From Leptasterias polaris (taxonomy: Eukaryota; Echinodermata; Asteroidea; Forcipulatida; Asteriidae), in contig JAZGTN010000089.1 of assembly GCA_037783415.1 (NCBI GenBank), forward strand, positions 3,534,001 to 3,598,000: a DNA stretch of 64,000 nt, given 5' to 3'. Positions 55,104 to 64,000 of the stretch are shown here, piece after piece (the stretch's first letter is position 1; each line of letters opens with the position of its first letter). Below the pieces are notes generated by a model. That model had not been told where the DNA came from. It saw nothing but the letters and a program-made list of their open reading frames with translations, and ran no database searches. A program made the position numbers and the translations under genes.

Positions 55104-57830
55104 AAAGTACACAATTTAAAACACCATTTCACGGGGGTTGGTTTTTGATTTTGTATTTATTTTATTGTGTTTAGATCGAGCTCCCTAGGCTGAATCTAGA
55201 AGAAACTTAAACCCTCAAATACGTGAAATGAAATTAAGAAGTCAAAAAGAACACTCAATGGAAGAAGTTTATTACATCATCATTTCATAGTGTCCGCTAT
55301 AACATCGAGTATTTGATAATTGTTTGGAAACTAAAATTACCAAAGTTTTTGACTGATGCATGAGACTAATTGTTAATGACAAATGTATGTACATTACAAG
55401 AAACTGTTTTCAAACAACAATACACCTGATATCAATGAAAATGTATTACACTCACTTTAAATTCCCGGTAAAATCGAATCATCAGCGTCTGGTGTTTTCG
55501 AACAGCAAACCTCATAACACTTGACAGTGTACTCTATCAATCATCAGTATAATTCCCTGTTTAAATATAAATAAATAAAATTTTCAGTTAATCATACATT
55601 GGTATAAATTCATAACGTTGTGGAGTCTGTTCAGTGATCAATTCATGGAGTTTGATATACAGAATGAGTATTAATAATACTGATGGTGCAGGATACGTTA
55701 TAAAACAGATGGTCAGTCCACGTGATTGAAAACAGTTTCACCATGGCATTTTCTTACCTCATGGAGTCATGGTTTCATATAATTATAAAATATGAAAATA
55801 TACATTTAAATCAGGCTTAAAATATCCAATCTCAAGAGTATATTAATATTATAGCCTAAACAATCAAACTCACCAACTCCATGTTTCTTGTGGTGGATGT
55901 GCTGACTAGAAGTTATACGAATTGGTTGCGATTTGTAGAGTAAAGGGCTGTAGTGGCGCATTGAAACGACTTGATAAAAGCAGAGTATATGTACTCGGTA
56001 TGCCCCAATGACCGTTTGTTTTGTGAAAACAAAATTTTCAAAATGTCGTGTCCTTCGTGTCGTGTCGTGTCCTAAGCTTAGGCCTACTGATCCGGAATAA
56101 CACCGAGGAATTTCTGGGGTGCAGGCGTGAAAGATTTATCACTCGGCAGCCCTGCAAATCGCTTGCGTCCGGCTGGCTACCCTTTGACCTGCGGTCAGCC
56201 ACAATAAACAATGTTGATTATTCTGCATCCAGCCAAGGTCGTTTCCTTTGGCTGTACAAGTCTTGTGAATGAAATGTGTCTTAAATTCTTGGTTTTGCTG
56301 AGCCTATAGTTTTATCGTGGATCGATCGTCTTTGATACTCGCCTTTACTAAATCCATGACCTCCATGCTAAATCATACGGCTATTTCTAAATAAACTTAT
56401 TCCTCAACCTACATTCTCATTATTGTCCAATCACTTTCGGCGATATACATTTTTCACAATACAATCGAAACAACTTTGATTCAAAGGATGGCAAGTTTTC
56501 TGATAATACTTTAATTGTTTTCGTAGTAAAATATGAAATCCCATCTATGCATATTTATAATTGTCATAAGACAACTTCATTAGGTGGTTTTTTAAAGAGA
56601 TTGCCAGTCATGGAAATGTGAGCATAATGGTGAGGTTTGAACTATATGTATTTATAGAAATGTCAATTTTAATATTATAGAAAAAATAGCTAATTGTTTG
56701 CTCCATGGAGGTATAGCAATAAATCCATGGTTGATCACAATTATGTTTCGAATACTAGAATATTTATTCATGTTTAATTGATAGATTACAGAATTAAGGG
56801 CCGTTCTTCTGAACACCAGAAGAAGTCCAATCTCTATCAAGACAACGCACTGGGCTAGTCAAGGACGTACGGATTTTTAGTATTTTCTCAAACAATTAAT
56901 AGACTATATCGGAAATTAAGGGGGCATGTTACTAGGGTGGAGATGTTTTCCCCCGTTGATCGTGAGTAGCGTTCGGAGAATGAAGGCTTTGAATTATTTT
57001 TTAGCCAGCTATCTAGACATTAATTACAGGTGGCTAAATTCATTAATTGTTTTAATTCAGTATTCACCAATTACGCAATTTCAAAAAAATCCACGTACGC
57101 AATATTTCGACAAAACTACTGTCATCACTTATTATACGTTTAACAAATAGAAAATTCATCATATAGGCCTAACATGAACAATTTACTTGATTTTCTTTCG
57201 ATAAAAATCATGATTGTTCTACGTTTTGCATACAAAAGTTTTGAAAAGAGAAAATGACTTCAAGATCTAGTCGGGCTCGTCCTTGGGGTTATTAAAGAGG
57301 GTGACTAGAATATATTGACCCTCGACTGAAAAAATGAGAATGGTAAAAGCATGTAGGAAGGAATAGAAAGTAATTCAGATTTGTTTACCTCTTTTCTGAA
57401 AGAGATCGACAGTTGTTTTTATGCTCCCACCGGGACGAATAATAAATTTGAGGTCAAAAAATAGTGGCCTTTATATTTCATTTGTGGAAAGACTAAAAAA
57501 TGGTTACCAGTTTATGTAAATGTTTTTACTACTTTGTCAACTTGCATACTGTTTAATGTGTTCTCAGTGTTATGTGCAATAAAAAGTTTGAAATGTTAAA
57601 CAGATTTTACTTGTGCATTTTATTTCGAAAGAATAATATAGGCCCTATATACAGTTTTAACATTTTTTTAAATTAGTGTTGTACATTCAGCTGCGGAAAT
57701 GATTTTTGATTACTGTAATTTCATTCACAGGAACAAAGGCATTACTGCTTAAACTTTACAGTACGTACTGCAAGCATTGAAACAAATACAATAATATCCT
57801 AGTTTACTGCGATACACTATACTGTTTGAC
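55104..57830. other. AT-rich DNA upstream of the DUF4806 gene
   Basis: Should contain the promoter of the minus-strand gene, but no core element can be chosen. 56044-56075 has a short TCGTGTCGTG repeat. No other gene is supported. Confidence 0.35.
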
Positions 57831-58155
57831 TGTAAAAAATACAGTAACTGGCAGCCGAGTTGCCAGTAAATTACTGTCATTTTTACAGTCTTATTAACAG
57901 TAATTACTGTAAAAAATACAGTAATTTACTGGCAGCTGAGTTGCCAGTAAGTTACTGTAATTTTTACAGTAACTTATTTACAGTTATAACTGTAAAATAT
58001 TCAGTAATTTACTGGCAGCTGAGTTGCAGTAACTTCTGTAATTTTTTACAGTAATTTATTTACAGTCATGACTGTAAAAAAACACAGTAACTTACTGGCA
58101 ACTCAGCTGCCAGTAAATTACTGTAATTTTTACAGGACATTTTTTACAGTGTGGT
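57831..58155. repeat. Palindromic CTGTAAAAAATACAG array
   Basis: Three to four units of about 85-90 bp, each itself an inverted repeat around TTTACTGGCAGCTGAGTTGC CAGTAA, linked by ACAGT-rich text. It ends ...TTTTTTACAGTGTGG, so it may be the body of a MITE with CACTGTAAAAAA termini. Confidence 0.75.
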
Positions 58156-60146
58156 TATAATTAGATAGGGGGGTTGTTTATTTTAGATGCTACGTGGAAG
58201 ACTTTTACTAGGAAGCAAAGTACAGTTTGCAAGATCCTAAATTTTCTCAAATGGGGCAAACACTCATGCCTGTCTGTTGTCGGTTTACATGGCCTACACA
58301 AAAGTTTACAATGGAAAAAACTAAACAACCAAAACACGCATGTTTTGATTTACAGGGATTTTGACATTAAAAGAAAAACCTTAAAAACAAATGCTCTTAT
58401 TTTTAATACAATTATATTGAGACTTTTAACAATGATTAATACATTCAACGTTGTTTGTGTTCATTACAAAGGCTTTCAAATACCCAGTATTCATTGTTAG
58501 GTATTGGATTGTAAATAGTAATATCGATATAACTATAGGGTTGATTTTTACTGTTTAATTCTTTGTAGGTACTTCAGAAAAGAGGATGCATTGATATTGG
58601 CTCCAAAACGATGTCTGTGTTCGAATGCAATGTTGGTTTTGGGTTTTTGCTTGTTTTGTTTGTTTTTTACTTTAGTACTAAAAATAACCTAGACACAAAA
58701 GCTAAAATTTGAGAAACATTTTCTTTTTCTGAGTGTTGGGGGGGGGGGGCACGATCGATGGTTTTCTTTTCTTGTTCGTTGTTATTGATATGCAGAATAA
58801 GTTGATGACAATGGGGCACTCCGATTCCTATATTGCACAAATAAAACAACTTTATCTGTTTCAAAACATCACCCTCTGGCATATACTATAATTCAAGCCT
58901 GTTTTGAAAGAAGCTTTTGATAAAGCGTGATACATTTTGTTAGAATTACATATATGCCAACAGTCTGACTGATTCCTCATGAATGATCATGACTACATCA
59001 CCATAAAGTCAGCTTTTCCTATGAACGACCTAGACAAAATAAAACGAAACACCTTGGGCTATTTCTATACACCTGTGTCCGAATGATGTTCATTAAAATA
59101 TTTAAATATTAAGGCAGTACATTTTATTGCACATGTGCATCAAACAGATGCATGAATTAACATGGATAATTTGTACTTTATTAAAACTCATATCAATAAA
59201 ACATACTATTGAATTTAAAAATAAATTGAAACTGGCAGAAAATAGTCTTTTGTTGTGAGAATTTCTAGATGAGTCAACCATTTGGTGATTTGAAACGTTC
59301 AGAAGAGCTGGCTAATTCTTATAAACAAATAAAACAATCAGACCCCATAAAAATGTCCCTTTACTCTTTGTAGGCCTAATGTACACAGTAAAGCTACATC
59401 AGTTTGCCATTGACACAAATCCAACTTTGAACTATTTTGGTAGGTATAGCATGGTTAAGACTTTCGAAAGTTACAACAGAAAACCATTTTAATTTAATTT
59501 TTTATTTTTGGGGGGTAAAGTTTATTTACATTGGGAAATTTTACCTCGTTATCTCTAAAACCATGGAGGTAGAATTAAAACACTGCACCACTCATCGGGG
59601 AATGTTTTTTAAAGTAGGTCTAAAGCTTGGTAACGAGAAAGTTTTGTATAGCATCATACAGGTGTTGGATAATACCGTTTTACTGTTATTTTCACTAATA
59701 ATCAATTTCCAAATTGTTTTTACACAGCAACTTTGACATCACATTTCTTCTGTTTGCTTTTAGTCCACAAAAACCACGATTATTTGTTTTTATTTCAGGT
59801 TTCCACTTCATTTACTTTTTGGGATATTTTGTTGTTGTGTTTGTGCAACTTCATTTATCGATAAAACATTTTGAAATTTAATTTCAATCAATAATTGTGT
59901 AATTTGCCACACACCATAGTTTGGAAGTATTTAATACACCAGCCAGAGACCAAAATTATACCTTCGGAGTCGTGATCACGTATTGGTCTGACTGTGCCCA
60001 TGGAGGTAGAATTAAAGATAGGTCTTGACCATGTCACCGAAGTGTTGTCTCCAAGGCAAATAATGGACTCATTTTCTAAGACTCATTTTCATACTGATCG
60101 TATGGCATACTGCAGGTGGATGGAACATCCCTAAATAGATCCCTAA
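58156..60146. other. AT-rich intergenic DNA
   Basis: No supported gene. A G run lies at 58738-58749. The motif CCATGGAGGTAGAATTAAA occurs near 59561 and 60000. Confidence 0.35.
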
Positions 60147-60454
60147 TTATGTTGGAACAATAATTATAGCAAATAAACACCTAGTGTAAAATTGTGACAA
60201 TGGCTCTTTGACTTCTGGATTCAAGGGTTTGCCAGAGTTCAGAGTACATGGGTTGCCTGCTGTGTCTACAGGCACTATACAGCACTGCAAAACTTGAAAA
60301 TATCCAAAAACGAGAGCTACGAGGATGTTTCTTAAAAGCAACATAAAGAGGTGTCTTAAAACTCTGAACTGGCAAACCCTTGAATCCAGAAGTCAAAGAG
60401 CCATTGTCACAATTTAACACTAGGTGTTTATTTGCTAAATTGTTCCAACATAAT
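60147..60454. repeat. Large inverted repeat with ~95-bp arms
   Basis: 60147-60245 and 60361-60454 are close inverted copies (GACAATGGCTCTTTGACTTC and its inverse), separated by about 115 bp. The right arm belongs to a LINE relic, so the left arm is probably an inverted duplicate of it. Confidence 0.8.
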
Positions 60455-60660
60455 CTTGATTTCAGTCAATACCAGCACACCGACACCTGCTTGTATTCAG
60501 CCATTTGTATATGCTATAGAACCCTCAGCCTGAAAACACTTCAGTTCATTCTTTCCCTAGTGTTTGGAATAAGTAGTCTGCCAACAATATCTGAAATTCC
60601 CTCATTCTTAATATATAATAGTTCTGGCACTTTCGAGACCTTTAGAGTTCTTCCAAATTA
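60265..60660 (+). pseudogene. LINE C-terminal relic
   Basis: Scattered plus-strand frames read LQNLKISKNESYEDV, LNWQTLESRSQRAIVT, FNTRCLFAKLFQHNLDFSQ and ISSLPTISEIPSF. These match in order the C-terminal region of Jockey/RTE-like LINE proteins (...LGWPTLExRR..., ...WNSLP...SF). Multiple stops. Confidence 0.5.
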
Positions 60661-63345
60661 ATTATCATTACACCCCTATCAAGAACAGCCTTTTTGGTGT
60701 ACTTATTTCTTCGTTTGTTCTTAGTTTTGAAAACTAAAGAATATATGCTCTTTCAAGTTATCTTGCTGCATGTGTATGGATTTTCCTTTATTATTTTTTT
60801 TGTCATAATACATTTTGTTTCAACAATTTCTCTTTTATTGTTTCTTAATTATTTGTGAAAGATTCAATTCCCATTTTATAATTGGATTGATGGGATTTCG
60901 TGTCACAGTTGTTAGGTTCACTTTCATCTTAGGTTGGGCTTGTCATGTCGGATTTTTAAATTGTTCTAGGCGTCAGAAATGTTTTTAAAGTATACATTTC
61001 TTGTTTCTTGGACTGCTATTATCTGCTAAGTTGTATCTTGTACTGTTCGTTGAAATTTTGATCTAAATATAGCCTTTTTGTCTGTATATACATTTTCTAA
61101 TCGCCGTCTTTTGACATGCATATGCAATTCTATGAATAAACACCCCCCAAATTGGCAAGCTTAACATTTTTAAACGTACAATTTGATAAACAGACTTCTA
61201 TAAAGCAAATTATTCAGAGAAAAATAAAAATATTGTTGAAAATGCAGGTGCATATAAAAAGTTGGTGTGTAACCATACCGCTTACAGTGCGTTCTATTTG
61301 TAAAAAATCGGCAGAGTGTTGAAAAAATAGAAATAACATTTGTTGATTTTTTCTTTGTTTAAATAAGTTTCCGGTATATAGTTAAAAAGTTCGCGTAGTT
61401 TTTTAAGCGCTGAATGGTTTGCAAGTATTTTATTTCAAATTAAATAGAAAAAAAATAGTTAGACAATAATTATTTGGGAACTACAAAGCGCAGGAGGGCG
61501 CTACATTTGACTCATTTTACTAAACTCGTTCTAGCTTTGTTTAAACTGTAAAACGTGTTTATTGGAGATATAAATGAATCTTGGTATTTTGCAGTCAATA
61601 AGTTGAAAAACTGCACAAATTATGATTCATGAATGTATTAATGTTGTGGATACTCTATCATGAGACAATTTGTTTTGCTTTTTGTGTTTGTCAAAAGAGT
61701 AAGTAAGTTGACTGAGCAAGTCTAGGAACCCGGCTGGCTGGCCCCGGGCCTGAGAGGGTATGATCACAAAGTACGTAGTTGCATGCAATTGCCGGTAGAC
61801 TGGCGTGGGGCCCAGCGGAGCTCCGCTCTCCACAAGGTGGCTGGAGCAGACCGGGCAAGGGAGAAAAAACACCCCGATACAACCAGCTCTGTTCCACACG
61901 AAGTAGTTGATGATAACGGAATAGTTTGACCTCCTCATGTTATTATTATGTACAGTTTATGCTGTGACTCCAAAATATGAGCTTTACTTCTCTATAATTA
62001 TGCATATACGTAATTGCGATTGGAAATTATTTTCAATTTCAGGACTCGGGCAGGTGGTACACAAACTTGTTTTAAATATTTTTTTGAATTGATGACATCA
62101 ATTTGTTTACATCATTAATATTTTTGTGTGACAGGCATCAGTACCCTTTAACAAAAATGTTTAAGATACCCTTTTAGCACCATTATTTGTTATAAATTAT
62201 TCCTCAGTAGACAAATTATAAGAGCCACAGTAGTCTTTCCATTATCAAGCTACAGCATTCTTGGAGTTATATCAATGAATGTTCTTTTTAGTGGTTGTTG
62301 AACTTGTTGTAGACTCAGCTTACTGTCAAGCATGCAACACAGAGATCATTATAATTATTTGTGTCATATATGCAGGGAAGCTAATTCGAAAAATCACAAT
62401 GGATGATAGCCCAATTCCCCTTGGTTGTCGTCGATGTTATTGTTTTGATGTTGTTGTTGTTTTGTTTGTTTGTTATGGTGTTGTTCTCTCGTCTGGTTAT
62501 TTTTTGTCATCTTTGAAATAACCAAATAAAACATCGGATGCATGTTCTGAATCTAGCACGTTGCTGATAACATGGAGGTAGAAATAATAATGATAAGACG
62601 ATATACATTCAATCAACTTCGATATAAATATACCAAACAGCTTGCTGTGTGGGATTTAATCGTCGAAAAAACAACACAAAAACCCCGAAAACAACGGTAT
62701 TATCAAGAATAAAGGCCAATTATGTCGTGCCATCAGATTTGACAAAAAATAATTGCTTACAATTTTCGTGTTTGAACCGAGTCGACTGGTGAAGTTACAC
62801 AGGACAACCTCATGAGAGCTATACAAATGGCAACGGATTGGATGTTTTGTGTTTTTTTTGTTCAAATTCCGAAAGAATCCTTCATGCAAAATTAGGTGTG
62901 TTTGTGGAGCTATTGTGGAGTTTGTTGTTTGATTTATTTTCCTTGTTGGGGTGTTTATCTGTTTGTTGTTTGTCTGTTTTTGAAAATATAAAAAGAAACA
63001 AGCGAGGGCATAATCCCACGGTGTGTAATTGTTTGCATGGACCCTCTGTGTTGCAAACGACGTCGGAAAGCCTTGACACACGGATGACCTCCCGGGGTAA
63101 ATCCCATACTCGCGTATTAGAAGGTTCTATGGAACTGTTGTGTGATTATGGTGCTATGTAAAGCTATAGGGCTTTAAGTGCAGCATTCCGCGTTAAGCAG
63201 AGCCGTGAAATACGACCCAGGTCTACATGTAGTTAGTTGTCTAAAATTAGAAACATATTGGCTAATTTTGGATTGTTCTCCTAAATACATGGCTGGAGAG
63301 TTTTGTCAGTAGCGGTGTTGGGGCGTTGGAGTGTTGGTGGTGTTT
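60661..63345. other. AT-rich intergenic DNA
   Basis: No supported gene. 61627-61938 is open on the minus strand with a GC-richer patch (61715-61890) and the text CPVCSSHLVESGAPLGPTPV, but there are no splice signals or known domain. CATGGAGGTAGAAATAATAA occurs at 62572. Confidence 0.35.
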
Positions 63346-63351
63346 GGTGGT

Positions 63352-63388
63352 GTTTGTTTGTTTGTTTGTTTGATTGTTTGTTTGTTTA
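63352..63388. repeat. GTTT microsatellite
   Basis: About nine GTTT units with one GATT interruption. Confidence 0.9.
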
Positions 63389-63558
63389 ATTGACGTTTTC
63401 TTTTACAGTAGTAAAACAGATATTATATATAAACAGGACGGTCATAATAGTCCTGCAGTGCGCGTGGGTGATTTTCTTATTGTACGGATCTTCTCTACCG
63501 ACGCCGATCGGTTGACATTCTGGTGTCACGGTAATAACTGGTAATATTCTGGTGTCAT

Positions 63559-64000
63559 CTAACCTGGTGTGGCCAGACCTGGCCCAGATTTAACATCATC
63601 TTACCTGCTGTGGCCAGACCGGGCCCAGATCAAACATCATATAGCCTGGTGTGGCAAGACATGGCCCAGATGTAACATCCTCCACCCTGGTTTGGCCAGA
63701 CATGGGCCAGATCAAACATCATCTAACCAAGTGTGGCCAGACATGGCCCAGATCTAACATCATCTTACCTGGTGTGGCCAGACTTGGCCCAGATCTAACA
63801 TCACCAAACCTGGTTAGGCTAGACCTGGTGCAGTTCTCACATCATCTTACCTGGTGTGGCCAGACCTGGCCCAGATTTAACATCATCTAACCTAGTGTGA
63901 CCAAACCTGGCCCAGATCAGACATCATCAAACCAGGTTTGGCCAGACCTGGCCCAGATCTAACATCATCTAACCTGGTGTGGCCAGACCTGGCCCAGATC
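63559..64000. repeat. 41-bp minisatellite, continues past the window end
   Basis: About eleven units of 41-42 bp (CATCATCTAACCTGGTGTGG CCAGACCTGGCCCAGATCTA A). The segment GGCCCAGATCT is the inverse of the AGATCTGGGCC core of the 47.8-49.1 kb satellite. Open in one plus frame without coding meaning. Confidence 0.88.

Noticed and set aside
58174..58500. 108-codon plus-strand frame
   Set aside because: AT-rich, low-complexity composition, no domain, no promoter or splice context.
61627..61938. Small protein with CPVCSSHLVESG text
   Set aside because: A single CxxC, no splice sites or homologue recognised; only a GC-richer patch supports it.

Overview
The window is eukaryotic, intron-rich and AT-leaning, and is dominated by transposable-element debris. 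Vertebrate-type repeats are absent. The mix of Ty3/Gypsy, DIRS, CR1/Jockey-like and L1/Tx1-like LINEs, tRNA-derived SINEs and several MITE families, together with an invertebrate class-V aminotransferase paralogue, suggests a marine deuterostome invertebrate, most likely an echinoderm such as a sea star. That is an inference; no sequence in the window fixes the species.

Three host genes can be supported. (1) At 1-2353 on the minus strand is the 3' part of a two-exon-or-more TKL-type protein kinase gene, with a novel-looking ~34-residue repeat region ahead of a kinase domain whose catalytic loop reads HCD. (2) At 13383-21100 on the plus strand is a complete six-exon gene for a membrane-anchored PLP enzyme of the isopenicillin-N-epimerase-like class V aminotransferase family (444 residues, all splice phases consistent). 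A decayed copy of its first coding exon lies 4 kb upstream. (3) At 51671 to about 54.9 kb on the minus strand is a DUF4806-domain gene built from three well supported exons, one probable 30-nt micro-exon and one possible upstream exon.

The rest is mobile DNA. 4.2-6.3 kb and 11.3-12 kb carry MITEs with visible target-site duplications (an 8-bp hAT-like palindromic element and three 9-bp Mutator-like elements). 8.4-10.8 kb has LINE 3'-end relics. 15.2-17.7 kb is a 2.5 kb segment with 72-bp terminal inverted repeats inside intron 2 of the PLP gene. 22.86-25.82 kb is a complete, apparently very young non-autonomous LTR retrotransposon: LTRs identical by eye, 4-bp TSD, PBS, PPT, and an internal tandem array of hairpin-forming 42/84-bp repeats that is open in several frames. 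26.2-31.0 kb is a frameshifted DIRS element (Gag, RT/RNase H, tyrosine recombinase, 39-bp inverted termini). 37.4-42.7 kb is an L1/Tx1-like LINE split by a younger CR1/Jockey-like LINE with a 6-bp TSD. 42.8-47.76 kb is a Ty3/Gypsy element with intact gag and pol, joined by a candidate -1 frameshift signal and truncated in the integrase by a 24-bp-based satellite (47.76-49.08 kb). 50.3-52.9 kb holds two TTAA-flanked piggyBac-like MITEs, one carrying a nested insertion. A palindromic array lies at 57.8 kb, and the window ends inside a 41-bp minisatellite.

Boundaries, splice sites and homologies were read by eye; no alignment or database search was run.
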